A stretch of DNA of 41,992 nucleotides from Methylomagnum ishizawai (GCA_945861705.1 CAMAVM010000022.1:1-41992); one strand, 5' to 3'; counted from the first letter of the stretch, positions 8,783 to 20,298 are shown. The notes: a model not told the origin generated them from the sequence alone. Program-made: numbers and translations.

Positions 8783-9265
8783 ATGAGTTCACGGAAGCTT
8801 ATTGTCGGTTTAACGATTGTTTCTATTCTGTGTGCTCTAGCGGTTATGATATTCCATGAGTCAAGCAGACTGTTTTTCGAGGAGTCTATGCCTGTCGAAT
8901 TTAAAATTGCTGACACTTTGTTATCACACGAAGAAATTGCTTGTGGTTTAGCAATTTTTAAAATATCTGATTCTACAGTTTCGAGAATTAATTCCGAGAG
9001 GTTGAAATTTTTCGAGAATGCTACAAAAGCAAGAATTCTTCATAAATATGGGAATAACCACTATTCAGCATGGAGTGAAACACCTGTGCCAGAAGGTTGG
9101 TACAATGAGGGGTCTTGGTTTTATTGTGGTGAACACGAATTGCTCGGAAGTATTATTACTGCTGGAAAGAAAACTGGATCTTATTATTCTGCTAGCGTTA
9201 ACGGTGAAACAAAAATTATAGTGGTTCCATCTCTTGGAGTGATAGTTTATTCGTATTTTGACTGA
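8783..9265 (+). CDS. Hypothetical membrane-anchored protein
   Basis: I do not recognise this gene. From ATG 8783 (after a weak CAGGAA) it encodes 160 aa with a single N-terminal hydrophobic helix ([19 protein letters not shown]) and little charge before it. This suggests a protein anchored in the inner membrane with its body in the periplasm. The body has two conserved-looking Cys (CGLAIF, YCGEHE) and aromatic-rich turns. Base composition is clearly more AT-rich than fabB or ttcA, so it may be an accessory gene. The same frame is open upstream from 8690, but that part reads through repeat-like non-coding DNA containing the hairpin CTCAAC/GTTGAG (8742-8760). Confidence 0.55.
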   Translation: MSSRKLIVGLTIVSILCALAVMIFHESSRLFFEESMPVEFKIADTLLSHEEIACGLAIFKISDSTVSRINSERLKFFENATKARILHKYGNNHYSAWSETPVPEGWYNEGSWFYCGEHELLGSIITAGKKTGSYYSASVNGETKIIVVPSLGVIVYSYFD

Positions 9266-9327
9266 ACCAAGGGTCATTCATTGCAGTAGCTCGTAGATAC
9301 CGTTTATCGAATATCCCCAAACCAATT

Positions 9328-10182
9328 ATGACCGACCCAACCCAAAAATCCCGCACCCAATTCAATAAGCTACAAAAACGCTTGCGCCACTATGTCGGTG
9401 ATGCGATTGCCGACTACAACATGATCGAGGAGAGTGATAAGGTCATGGTGTGCTTGTCGGGCGGCAAGGATTCTTACACCTTGCTCGACATCTTGTTGAA
9501 TTTACAGAAGACTGCGCCAGTCAATTTTGAATTGATCGCCGTCAACCTCGACCAAAAACAACCAGGATTTCCTGAACACGTCCTGCCTGATTACCTGGAA
9601 TCCATCGGCGTGCCTTATCACATCATCGAAAAAGACACTTATAGCGTGGTTAAGCGCGTGATACCAGAAGGCGCGACCACTTGTGGGCTATGTTCAAGAT
9701 TGCGGCGTGGTACGCTATATGGTTACGCAGAAGCTAATGGCATCACCAAAATCGCCTTAGGTCATCATCGTGATGACATTCTGGAAACTTTCTTTTTGAA
9801 TATCTTTTACGGTGGCAAACTGAAAGCCATGCCACCTAAGTTGCTTAGTGATGACAAAAAAAATATTGTCATCCGCCCATTAGCGTATTGCCGCGAAAAA
9901 GACATCGAGCGTTTTTCCGCATTCAGGAATTACCCCATCATCCCGTGTAATCTGTGCGGTTCGCAAGAAAACCTACAGAGGAAAGCCATGAAGGTCATGT
10001 TAAAAGCCTGGGACAGGCAATTCCCCGGTCGCTTGGAAACTATCTTCACCAGCCTTCAAAACGTTGCGCCATCACAATTGGCAGATACTCAACTGTTTGA
10101 TTTTGTAAACTTGTTTCGGGTAGCTAAACCTAATGTTAAGGACATCACCGAAAACGCAGGTTTGGAAGTTTTGATGCAGTGA
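9328..10182 (+). CDS. ttcA: tRNA 2-thiocytidine(32) synthetase TtcA
   Basis: TtcA thiolates cytidine 32 in the anticodon loop of certain tRNAs, using ATP and an iron-sulfur cluster. The 284 aa protein has the PP-loop SGGKDS at 44-49. It has two CxxC pairs that build the cluster site: Cys119/Cys122 in [12 protein letters not shown] and Cys207/Cys210 in [23 protein letters not shown] is also a family hallmark. It ends 39 bp from a convergent small gene. An iron-regulated element lies 340 bp downstream, but I see no direct regulatory link. Confidence 0.96.
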   Translation: MTDPTQKSRTQFNKLQKRLRHYVGDAIADYNMIEESDKVMVCLSGGKDSYTLLDILLNLQKTAPVNFELIAVNLDQKQPGFPEHVLPDYLESIGVPYHIIEKDTYSVVKRVIPEGATTCGLCSRLRRGTLYGYAEANGITKIALGHHRDDILETFFLNIFYGGKLKAMPPKLLSDDKKNIVIRPLAYCREKDIERFSAFRNYPIIPCNLCGSQENLQRKAMKVMLKAWDRQFPGRLETIFTSLQNVAPSQLADTQLFDFVNLFRVAKPNVKDITENAGLEVLMQ

Positions 10183-10221
10183 TGCTCAACTTTGGGCAAT
10201 TTGGTTCTCGAACGCCACAAG

Positions 10222-10494
10222 TTAATGGAAAACCAAAGCTAATTCTTGTTGGTGGTGTAGTTTAAGCTCCCTATTGACCTGCTGCCAGTAATCCAACAAA
10301 TTCAAATACAACTCTTTGCTGGTTGAAGTTAACGGCAACTCGGGATGCGTCGCCAGATATTGCAATAGCAGGACAATTCGGTTAGCAAGGCAAGGGCATC
10401 TCCGTCCTTGCGTAAATTGTGTTATCGCCAAACAAGTGGCAGCATGTAAATGGCTGACATCCGCAGTCGTTATAGAATCAAGTTGGTCGGACAT
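10222..10494 (-). CDS. Small hypothetical protein next to the Fur-linked element
   Basis: I do not recognise this 90 aa protein. It appears all-alpha and soluble, with a CPCLANRIVLLLQYLATHPEL helix and a C-terminal segment LYLNLLDYWQQVNREL. It contains three Cys, two of them in a CPC motif. It is convergent with ttcA. Its ATG (10494) lies only about 25 nt beyond the terminator of the predicted Fur-controlled RNA on the same strand. It would therefore be expressed by read-through of that terminator or from an unseen promoter. The ribosome site (CGGA) is weak. Its position suggests an iron-linked role, but nothing in the sequence proves one. Confidence 0.55.
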   Translation of the reverse strand: MSDQLDSITTADVSHLHAATCLAITQFTQGRRCPCLANRIVLLLQYLATHPELPLTSTSKELYLNLLDYWQQVNRELKLHHQQELALVFH

Positions 10495-10519
10495 AACATA
10501 TTCCGTATTTTAAAATGGG

Positions 10520-10601
10520 AAAAAATAACGCGACTGAGTGTGGATCAGTCGCGTTAAGCTAGCAGTGGCTAGGCTAGGCTAGGAGAGGTCAATACGCCAC
10601 T
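10520..10601 (-). ncRNA. Predicted Fur-regulated small RNA
   Basis: Read on the minus strand, a transcript starting about 7 nt after the -10 box (near 10601) would run about 82 nt to a U6 tract (10525-10520). It would fold in two parts. AGUGGC (10601-10596) pairs with GCCACU (10569-10564) around a C/U-rich loop with three copies of CCUAG and the anti-Shine-Dalgarno-like CCUCUCC. Then an 11 bp perfect stem (10555-10545 with 10537-10527, 7 nt loop) is followed by AUUUUUU, an intrinsic terminator. No open frame of note lies inside. This is the architecture of iron-stress riboregulators such as RyhB, PrrF and NrrF; no sequence homology to them is claimed. Confidence 0.7.
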
Positions 10602-10604
10602 GAT

Positions 10605-10638
10605 AGTAATGATAATCATTATTATTAACTGGAGTCAA
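10605..10638 (-). promoter_or_regulatory. Sigma70-like promoter overlapped by a Fur box
   Basis: On the minus strand TTGACT (10638-10633) and TATCAT (10614-10609) are separated by 18 nt; a 17 nt alternative is TTATCA. The plus-strand segment AGTAATGATAATCATTATT (10605-10623) matches the 19 bp Fur consensus GATAATGATAATCATTATC at 16 positions and covers the -10 element. Fur with Fe2+ bound there would block RNA polymerase, so the downstream transcript should appear under iron limitation. Confidence 0.8.
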
Positions 10639-10767
10639 GTATATTTCCGTATCTAAAACTTATCTTTGATAACAATCTTTTCAATTCAAGATTGAAAGCC
10701 ATTGCAAGTTAATCGCAAATATCGCAAGTAAAGTCGTTATTACAGCAAGGTATCAACTAAGTTTCGA

Positions 10768-10795
10768 TTGATTTTTAACCTCATTAGGTTACACT
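10768..10795 (+). promoter_or_regulatory. Probable promoter of tRNA-Ser
   Basis: TTGATT (10768-10773) and TACACT (10790-10795) with a 16 nt spacer lie 10 bp before the mature 5' end of tRNA-Ser, the expected distance for a tRNA promoter. Confidence 0.5.
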
Positions 10796-10805
10796 ATGCG
10801 GCTTC

Positions 10806-10895
10806 GGAGAGGTGGCAGAGCGGTCGAATGCGGCGGTCTTGAAAACCGTTGAGGGTTTATCCCCTCCCAGGGTTCGAATCCCTGCTTCTCCGCCA
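10806..10895 (+). tRNA. tRNA-Ser (anticodon TGA)
   Basis: This is a 90 nt class II tRNA with encoded CCA. The acceptor stem GGAGAGG pairs with CTTCTCC (with one G-U-type pair). The anticodon arm GCGGTCTTGAAAACCG shows TGA. A long variable arm (GAGGGTTTATCCCCTC) and T-arm GGGTTCGAATCCC are present. A 9 bp hairpin (10913-10936) lies just downstream. Confidence 0.96.
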
Positions 10896-10912
10896 AATTT
10901 TGTCCATCATCC

Positions 10913-10936
10913 TAGAACTAACGATGCTTAGTTCTA
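10913..10936. other. Hairpin after tRNA-Ser
   Basis: TAGAACTAA (10913-10921) and TTAGTTCTA (10928-10936) form a perfect 9 bp stem with a 6 nt loop. It has no T-run on either side, so it is either an imperfect terminator for tRNA-Ser or a binding site before the YcgN gene. Confidence 0.4.
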
Positions 10937-11029
10937 ACAGACACTTCGCAATTGAGTTGTTCCCTTCGTGAATTCCACAAGCTAATGATTAAGATACCTC
11001 AATTTACCTTTTGAGTTTTCTGGGCTAGT

Positions 11030-11464
11030 TTGCACTTGCGTTTTTGGAAAACCAAAACCTTAACTGAAATGACCCATGAAGAGTGGGAATCGTTATGTGA
11101 CGGTTGCGGTAAGTGCTGTCTACATAAGCTAGAAGATGAAGATACTGGCAAGGTTTACTATACCAACGTTGCATGTCGGCTATTAGATTTGACCACCTGC
11201 CGTTGTAAGAATTATCCTGAACGTACCCGCTTAGTCCCTGAATGTCTTGATCTAAAACAGCATGATGTTGCCGAATTTAGCTGGCTGCCGTCAACCTGCG
11301 CTTATCGTTTAGTTGCGGAAGGCAAAGAACTAGCCGATTGGCATCCTTTGGTTTCAGGCAAACCGAGCAGCGTTATAAATGCTGGGGTTTCCATCAGAAG
11401 TTTCGCGGTTGCAGAATCGCAAGCGGATGATTTGGAAGACCATGTCATTGAGTGGCTGGAGTAA
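11030..11464 (+). CDS. YcgN/UPF0260-family cysteine cluster protein
   Basis: This small cytosolic protein of unknown function belongs to the YcgN family, whose members carry cysteines that probably bind metal. Visible are [46 protein letters not shown] and [11 protein letters not shown], which match the E. coli YcgN pattern along the whole length. The first residues [12 protein letters not shown] correspond to the FWQSKTLDEMS start region of YcgN. The true start must therefore lie before the first ATG in frame (Met14), at TTG 11030 or TTG 11036. No other start codon exists before the upstream stop. It is probably monocistronic. Confidence 0.9.
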   Translation: MHLRFWKTKTLTEMTHEEWESLCDGCGKCCLHKLEDEDTGKVYYTNVACRLLDLTTCRCKNYPERTRLVPECLDLKQHDVAEFSWLPSTCAYRLVAEGKELADWHPLVSGKPSSVINAGVSIRSFAVAESQADDLEDHVIEWLE

Positions 11465-11561
11465 TGGGCTGAGGACTTGATTAAACTTATTCAAGCAGTC
11501 CGTATGGCGATCATGCCGAAAGGCTATCACAAAACGTCCAAGCAAAAGAAACTGGGATTTA

Positions 11562-11590
11562 TTTAGAATTAATTAGTAAATTTCTATAAA
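11562..11590 (+). promoter_or_regulatory. Probable promoter of accA
   Basis: TTTAGA (11562-11567) and TATAAA (11585-11590) with a 17 nt spacer precede accA by about 40 bp in an AT-rich stretch. The -35 matches TTGACA at four of six positions. Confidence 0.5.
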
Positions 11591-11631
11591 ATCTACGTTT
11601 TAATCTTAAAACTACACGCTAAAAAGTCTAA

Positions 11632-12600
11632 ATGGACCTGAAATTTCTTGATTTTGAACAACCTATCGCCGAACTGGAAGCTAAAATCCGTGAGCTTCGC
11701 AATGTCGAATCCGACAATAACATCAATATCTCGGAAGCCTTAGCGCAGCTTGAAGAAAGATGCGAAGCCCTGACTGAATCCATCTTTGCTACCCTTTCTG
11801 ATTGGCAGATTTCCCAGCTTTCGCGGCATCCATGGCGGCCTTATACACTGGATTATATTGAACATATCTTTACCGATTTCCATGAATTGCATGGTGATCG
11901 TGCTTACGCTGACGATCCTGCTATTGTTTGTGGCATGGCGAGATTGGACGGTCAGCCCGTGATGGTTATCGGACATCAAAAAGGCCGCGACACAAAACAA
12001 AAAATCTACCGCAATTTTGGAATGCCAAGACCAGAAGGTTATCGCAAAGCATTACGGATTATGAAGATGGCGGAACGGTTTAGGTTGCCAATTATCTGTC
12101 TGATCGACACACCTGGTGCATATCCGGGTATTGGTGCGGAAGAACGTGGGCAAAGTGAAGCCATCGCTAGGAATTTGTTTGAAATGTCCAAACTAAAAAC
12201 GCCCATCATCTGTACCGTAACAGGGGAGGGTGGTTCTGGCGGCGCGTTGGCGATTGGTGTGGGAGACCGCCTGATTATGCTGGAATACAGCACGTATTCC
12301 GTGATCTCGCCCGAAGGTTGCGCGTCTATTTTATGGAAAAGCGCGGATAAGGCACAGTTGGCGGCAGAAGCAATGGGCATCACTTCAGACCGTATCCGCG
12401 AACTGGGCTTGCTGGATGAAGTCGTCAGGGAGCCGTTAGGCGGTGCACACCGCAATTACCCCGCCATCGCCGAGAGCTTGAAGGAAGTGCTGGTCAGGCA
12501 CTTGACCTACCTGCAACAACAAACGCTGGATGATCTGCTGGCAACGCGTTACCAACGTTTGATGGGCTTTGGGGCGTTTGTTGAGGAAGTTGTTAAGTAG
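11632..12600 (+). CDS. accA: Acetyl-CoA carboxylase carboxyltransferase subunit alpha
   Basis: AccA with AccD transfers carboxyl from carboxybiotin to acetyl-CoA, giving malonyl-CoA, the first step of fatty acid synthesis. At 322 aa it is close to the usual 319. An N-terminal helical region (1-70) precedes the crotonase-like domain with HRPY-type motif ([11 protein letters not shown]), [47 protein letters not shown] and the glycine-rich [15 protein letters not shown], which binds CoA. In many Gammaproteobacteria accA precedes tilS. Here tilS does follow, but 713 bp of repeat DNA separates them. Confidence 0.97.
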   Translation: MDLKFLDFEQPIAELEAKIRELRNVESDNNINISEALAQLEERCEALTESIFATLSDWQISQLSRHPWRPYTLDYIEHIFTDFHELHGDRAYADDPAIVCGMARLDGQPVMVIGHQKGRDTKQKIYRNFGMPRPEGYRKALRIMKMAERFRLPIICLIDTPGAYPGIGAEERGQSEAIARNLFEMSKLKTPIICTVTGEGGSGGALAIGVGDRLIMLEYSTYSVISPEGCASILWKSADKAQLAAEAMGITSDRIRELGLLDEVVREPLGGAHRNYPAIAESLKEVLVRHLTYLQQQTLDDLLATRYQRLMGFGAFVEEVVK

Positions 12601-12602
12601 AT

Positions 12603-12762
12603 GTAGGGTACGCATTGTGTACCTATCAAGACGATAGATAAATTACAAAGCCGTTCGTGGTGAGCCTGTCGTACCATGAAATTAATAAAAAATAACCGTT
12701 CGTCCTGAGCTTGTCGAAGGATGAACGCAATATGGTGTCGCTAACGCGACGGCTATTTTAAT
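12603..12762. repeat. Repeat cluster part 1: degenerate short palindromic elements
   Basis: TAGGGTACGCATTGTGTACCTA (12604-12625) is a degenerate copy of the GTAGGGTGC...GCACC hairpins found again at 13163-13210. It is followed by two related segments, CCGTTCGTGGTGAGCCTGTCG and CCGTTCGTCCTGAGCTTGTCG (near 12651 and 12697). The second contains the 15-mer shared with 4198-4212. I see no gene here. Confidence 0.6.
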
Positions 12763-12999
12763 GTGGGTTCTCGTACCCACGGACGAGGTACTTTCTTTTG
12801 CTTCGCCAAAAGAAAGTATCCAAAGAAAAGGCGACCCGGATGCCGCTTGCTTCCTGCGCTTCTCGCATTTACCGGGGTTGCCGGAAGGGACTTCCCTGTC
12901 CCTCCGGCAACGTGCGGCATCCCTGCCGCACCCCTAACGGGCTATTCCCGATAAATGCTCCGATGCTCGGCGCGGCATAACGGGATAGGGCGGGTAATT
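12763..12999. repeat. Repeat cluster part 2: long hairpin-containing element
   Basis: GTGGG/CCCAC (12763-12780) is followed by ACTTTCTTTTG (12790-12800) and CAAAAGAAAGT (12807-12817), a perfect 11 bp stem with loop CTTCGC. A GC-rich segment then contains CCGG and TGCGGCA inverted pieces. Three frames can be translated in part, but the products are Arg/Cys-rich and typical of translated intergenic repeats. Similar AAAGAAAAGTAACCCGC sequence returns at 13225-13245, as if the element had been split by the unit at 13000-13210. Confidence 0.55.
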
Positions 13000-13210
13000 G
13001 TAGGATGTGGTGAACAAAGTGAACCGCATCATTCACGAAACACGAACGATGCGGTTCGTATCTACGAGCTAAGGTTTAGGCGCGTCGCAACCCAACAAAT
13101 GACGTTTAGCATTGAAATGTCGGGTTAGGATGCATGGAAAATCCTGTAACACATTGAGTCAAGTAGGGTGCATTCCATGCACCAAAAAAGGTGCGTACAA
13201 CGCATCCTAC
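13000..13210. repeat. Repeat cluster part 3: 211 bp unit with 8 bp terminal inverted repeats
   Basis: The unit begins GTAGGATG (13000-13007) and ends CATCCTAC (13203-13210). Inside are the hairpins GAACCGCATC/GATGCGGTTC (13021-13030 with 13048-13057) and GGTGCAT/ATGCACC (13167-13173 with 13177-13183). There is no coding capacity. It resembles a small non-autonomous palindromic element or a fusion of two of them. I found no clear target duplication. Confidence 0.55.
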
Positions 13211-13313
13211 TAACTTTGTCCGCACAAAGAAAAGTAACCCGCTTGCCAGTGCGGGAACTGGCATTTAAACAAACCGTCGCGTAAGTGACATACTATAAAT
13301 CCAATAGATTAGG

Positions 13314-14702
13314 ATGAATACCAATACCCAACCTCATACTTCAGATAATTGTCTTAAAGGTGTTCACAAACTCACCCACAATCTGCAATTACTCGCCGCC
13401 CAAAACATTTATATCGCCTACAGCGGCGGCATAGACTCCCATGTGTTGCTGCATTTGTGTGCGTCTGTTGAAAACCAAAAGCCCAAAATAACCGCCGTTT
13501 ACATCAATCACGGTTTGCAAGCTGGGGCGGAAAACTGGGGCAAACACTGCGGGCAAGTTTGCCATGACCTTGGGGTAAATTTTCTCAGTTTGACAATTCA
13601 TGCCGAAGCAAAGCTTGGAGAAAGCCCAGAAGAAGCCGCCCGTAATGCCCGTTATGCCGCCTTGAAACCGTTGTTGGCTAAGGATGATGTGTTGCTCGTC
13701 GCCCAACATGCCGAAGACCAATTGGAAACTGTGTTGTTGCAATTGTTTCGTGGCAGCGGGCTTAAAGGTTTGTCCGGTATGCCGGATAACATGGCGTTTG
13801 GCGAGGGTAGGTTAATAAGGCCATTGCTGGGTTTTTTCAAAGCCGCGATTATCGAATACGCAAAAAGTCACGGATTACAATGGATTGAAGACCCCAGCAA
13901 TCAGCGCACGCATTTCGACCGCAATTTCCTGCGGAATGACATTATTCCCAAACTTAAGCAACGCTGGCCTTCTTTAGACCTTACGGTTTCTCGTTCGGCT
14001 AGGCATTGCGCGAATGCACAAGACTTATTGGATGCAGTTGCCAACGACGGGTTAACAATGGTTTTAAGTCCTAGCGATAACACCTTATCCATTAACCGAT
14101 TGCAAAGCTATCCGGCATTGCAACAGCCATCAATTATCAGGCAATGGTTTCAGTGTCTGGGTTTAAAAATGCCCAGCGAGGATGTCGTGCAACGGATACT
14201 TGGAGAAGTTATCGCCGCTAGGGAAGATGCTGATCCTGTCTTATCGACACAAGGTCGATGTATTCGCCGATACCGCGATTCAGTTTATTGTCTGAAACCT
14301 TCGCCACAAAAGTTAGAAGATCAATTTGTTTGGCCTTCCGATACAGTCTTATTGCAGATAACAGATAATTGGGCTTATGAAATCTTGGAATCAGCCAGCG
14401 GCATACCCGTTGAGCAATGGCGAAATTCAAGTATTACTGTAAGCTTTCGTTCCGGTGGTGAAACCATTGAATTACCTGGGCGTAAAGGCCATCATGACTT
14501 AAAGAAACTTTTTCAGGAGATCGGGATTCCGCCGTGGGAAAGGATTATGATTCCTTTGATTTATCTGGATAGCAAACTGGCGGCAGTCGGCGAACATTGG
14601 GTTAATGCTGAATTTTATTGTGAGATGAAAGAACCCTGTTTACGCATCATCCAACGCAAAATAAATCCAAAAGGCAATGACGACACGCCCGATGTCGATT
14701 AA
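13314..14702 (+). CDS. tilS: tRNA(Ile)-lysidine synthase TilS
   Basis: TilS attaches lysine to C34 of the CAU-anticodon isoleucine tRNA, so that it reads AUA and is charged with Ile. The PP-loop SGGIDS is at 37-42. YINHGLQ, ESPEEAARNARYAAL and AQHAEDQLETVLLQLFRGSGLKGLSGMP are family signatures. The C-terminal half has the substrate-binding FRSGGETIELPGRKGHHDLKKLFQE region. The length of 462 aa matches the gammaproteobacterial form with C-terminal domain. It is followed 54 bp later by pyrG. Confidence 0.95.
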   Translation: MNTNTQPHTSDNCLKGVHKLTHNLQLLAAQNIYIAYSGGIDSHVLLHLCASVENQKPKITAVYINHGLQAGAENWGKHCGQVCHDLGVNFLSLTIHAEAKLGESPEEAARNARYAALKPLLAKDDVLLVAQHAEDQLETVLLQLFRGSGLKGLSGMPDNMAFGEGRLIRPLLGFFKAAIIEYAKSHGLQWIEDPSNQRTHFDRNFLRNDIIPKLKQRWPSLDLTVSRSARHCANAQDLLDAVANDGLTMVLSPSDNTLSINRLQSYPALQQPSIIRQWFQCLGLKMPSEDVVQRILGEVIAAREDADPVLSTQGRCIRRYRDSVYCLKPSPQKLEDQFVWPSDTVLLQITDNWAYEILESASGIPVEQWRNSSITVSFRSGGETIELPGRKGHHDLKKLFQEIGIPPWERIMIPLIYLDSKLAAVGEHWVNAEFYCEMKEPCLRIIQRKINPKGNDDTPDVD

Positions 14703-14732
14703 AATAGGCATTTCAAGCAGCACATCGGCTAA

Positions 14733-18510
<3,778 letters not shown>

Positions 18511-18798
18511 AAACCAAGGCGAAAGGCACAAGGCCAAAGGCAAATGACGTTAAGTTATATAAAGAAAGCTCCTTCTCCTGCTGGAGAGGGTTGGGATGAG
18601 GAGAATAAAAATTTGTGTTTTAATCCCCTCATCCTAACTTTTGCGGCGCAAGCTCCCTACCTGTCGCCGCACTTGACCCACCGGGATGTGGAGAATGCTG
18701 GCAACCGTATGGAACGGTTGCAGCCCCGCCATCCCTGGCGGTCGTCCCTCAAGGGAAAAGGAACTTGCCGCTTTCGCCTTGAGCCTTTGGTCTGACCC
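18511..18798. repeat. Repeat insertion between eno and ftsB
   Basis: The gap is bounded by related inverted arms: AAGGCGAAAGGCACAAGG (18516-18533) and CTTTCGCCTTGAGCCTTTGG (near 18772-18791). Inside is a second inverted repeat, GTTGGGATGAGG (18590-18601) with CCTCATCCTAAC (18627-18638). The AAGGC-type arms recur near 34511 and 38580. A frame from 18544 to 18795 is open, but its product is repeat-derived and I do not call it a gene. Confidence 0.6.
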
Positions 18799-19074
18799 AT
18801 GAAATACATCATAGCCATCATTATCTTGCTGATAATCCACCTGCAATACCGCTTATGGGTAGGTGATGGCAGTATTGCCCAAATAAAGGAATACCAAGCC
18901 CGCCTTGATGTCCTAAAAGAAAAGACCAAAGAAAAGAAAGAGCGTAACGATGCGCTTTATGCTGAGGTACTGGATTTACGGAAAGGTCAGGAAGCCATTG
19001 AAGAAAGGGCGCGGGATGAATTGGGGATGATTAAGGAAAACGAGACGTTTTTTCAGGTGATTGAGGAAAAGTAA
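18799..19074 (+). CDS. ftsB: Cell division protein FtsB
   Basis: FtsB is a small bitopic inner-membrane protein that joins FtsL and FtsQ in the divisome. The 91 aa product has an N-terminal membrane helix (YIIAIIILLIIHLQYRLWVG), then a coiled coil (about 28-70, rich in Lys/Glu), then the conserved ERARDELGMIKENETFF segment. It is the usual neighbour of eno. A hairpin-rich stretch follows at 19101-19142. Confidence 0.93.
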   Translation: MKYIIAIIILLIIHLQYRLWVGDGSIAQIKEYQARLDVLKEKTKEKKERNDALYAEVLDLRKGQEAIEERARDELGMIKENETFFQVIEEK

Positions 19075-19100
19075 TTTTTTTGGTTGATTTGAGCAATAGT

Positions 19101-19142
19101 GAAGCCCAACAGTTAGGGCTTCGATTTGTTGGGTTTTATTTT
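19101..19142 (+). promoter_or_regulatory. Overlapping alternative hairpins before the radical SAM gene
   Basis: Stem A pairs GAAGCCC (19101-19107) with GGGCTTC (19116-19122). Stem B pairs CCCAACA (19105-19111) with TGTTGGG (19127-19133) and is followed by TTTTATTTT (19134-19142), ending directly at ATG 19143. The two stems share CCC and cannot form together. This is either a plain terminator for ftsB or a terminator/antiterminator pair. TTGGG in stem B is also the only possible ribosome site for the next gene. Confidence 0.5.
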
Positions 19143-20033
19143 ATGAATCAGAAGGAGATAGAGCATATCTCAAATAACAATAATTCGTCCTTACTAACCA
19201 CTAGCAACCACGATCGCGACATAGCAGGTCTAAAATACGTCTACCCTGTGCTTTCCAGGCGTGCTGGCGGACTGTCAGTGGGCATCAATTTCAACACTAA
19301 CAATGCCTGCAATTGGCGTTGTGTTTATTGCCAAGTGCCAGATTTAATCAAGGGTGCAGCACCTGATCTGGACTTACCTTTACTAGAAGAGGAGTTGAGG
19401 GGGTTTCTTAACGATGTCCAGCAGGGTGATTTCTACCAGCGTTTTCAAGTGGAAACTGACAATCGCGTCATTAAAGATATAGCGATTTCAGGTAATGGTG
19501 AGCCAACCAGTGTTAAAAATTTCGCTCAAATCATTGATCTGATAGGAAATGTCGCAACAGAAAACGGCGTGTTACCGAAAAGCCGTTTTGTGTTGATCAC
19601 CAATGGCAGCTTGATACATCAACAAAAAGTGAGGAAAGGGCTGAAAGCCTTGCATAGCTATGGCGGTGAGGTATGGTTTAAGTTTGATAGCACCACCAAA
19701 GAGGGTAGGGTGCTGATTAACGAAGCCACACAATCGGTTAAAAGCAGCCTGGAAAATATCAGAATTTCATCCGAGTTGTGTACGACAAAATTACAAACTT
19801 GCCTATTTGATTACGCTGGGCAGGGCTGGCCTGTTAAAGAAAAGCTGGCATATTTGGAGGCTTTAAAAATCATCAGTGCGACGACTGAGGTTAAAGAAAT
19901 CCTGCTTTATACCTTGGCAAGACCATCTATGCAGCCGGAAGCCAGTCAATTGGCAGCGATATTACCCGATGTTTTGAATGCGGTTGCGGAAGAAATTCGC
20001 CAGTTAGGATTTAAGGTGTCGGTTGCTTATTGA
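19143..20033 (+). CDS. Radical SAM domain protein of unknown specificity
   Basis: The protein has a radical SAM core: Cys56-x3-Cys60-x2-Cys63 in NNACNWRCVYCQVP binds the 4Fe-4S cluster that cleaves S-adenosylmethionine. SGNGEPTS replaces the usual GGEP motif, and VLITNGSLI follows. The region before the cluster (AGLKYVYPVLSRRAGGLSVGINFNT) is typical of a conserved proteobacterial family whose substrate I cannot name. I chose ATG 19143 because the open frame upstream (from a TTG at 19080) runs through the hairpin region. The protein is 296 aa. There is no Shine-Dalgarno sequence apart from TTGGG inside a stem. Confidence 0.82.
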   Translation: MNQKEIEHISNNNNSSLLTTSNHDRDIAGLKYVYPVLSRRAGGLSVGINFNTNNACNWRCVYCQVPDLIKGAAPDLDLPLLEEELRGFLNDVQQGDFYQRFQVETDNRVIKDIAISGNGEPTSVKNFAQIIDLIGNVATENGVLPKSRFVLITNGSLIHQQKVRKGLKALHSYGGEVWFKFDSTTKEGRVLINEATQSVKSSLENIRISSELCTTKLQTCLFDYAGQGWPVKEKLAYLEALKIISATTEVKEILLYTLARPSMQPEASQLAAILPDVLNAVAEEIRQLGFKVSVAY

Positions 20034-20065
20034 ACACCATAACTGCCAAACTTGGAAGTTATCGC

Positions 20066-20094
20066 TTGTTGCCAATCTTGCTAACCACTATAAT
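20066..20094 (+). promoter_or_regulatory. Probable promoter of tRNA-Leu
   Basis: A perfect TATAAT (20089-20094) lies 17 bp after TTGTTG (20066-20071), and transcription would begin about 10 bp before the mature tRNA. Confidence 0.55.
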
Positions 20095-20111
20095 GCACGG
20101 CTCGATCATGT

Positions 20112-20196
<85 letters not shown>

Positions 20197-20298
20197 CTAA
20201 TTGCTTAAGTAAGCTAGTCTGAGCTTTGCTTGTCTATAATAAATACGCCGAGTTTCGGCATTCCCGTAAAAATCCAAACCGTTTGTTGAGGTAAACCC

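Noticed and set aside
10555..10590. Tandem GGCTA repeats as a possible microsatellite or CRISPR-like array
   Set aside because: Only three 5 bp copies without spacers; they are better explained as the loop of the predicted small RNA.
12763..12980. Two overlapping plus-strand frames in the accA-tilS gap
   Set aside because: Both run through hairpin repeats in different frames and give Arg/Cys/Pro-rich products typical of translated repeats.
18544..18795. Plus-strand frame of 83 aa between eno and ftsB
   Set aside because: It covers the inverted repeats GTTGGGATGAGG/CCTCATCCTAAC and the AAGGC arm; there is no ribosome site or domain.
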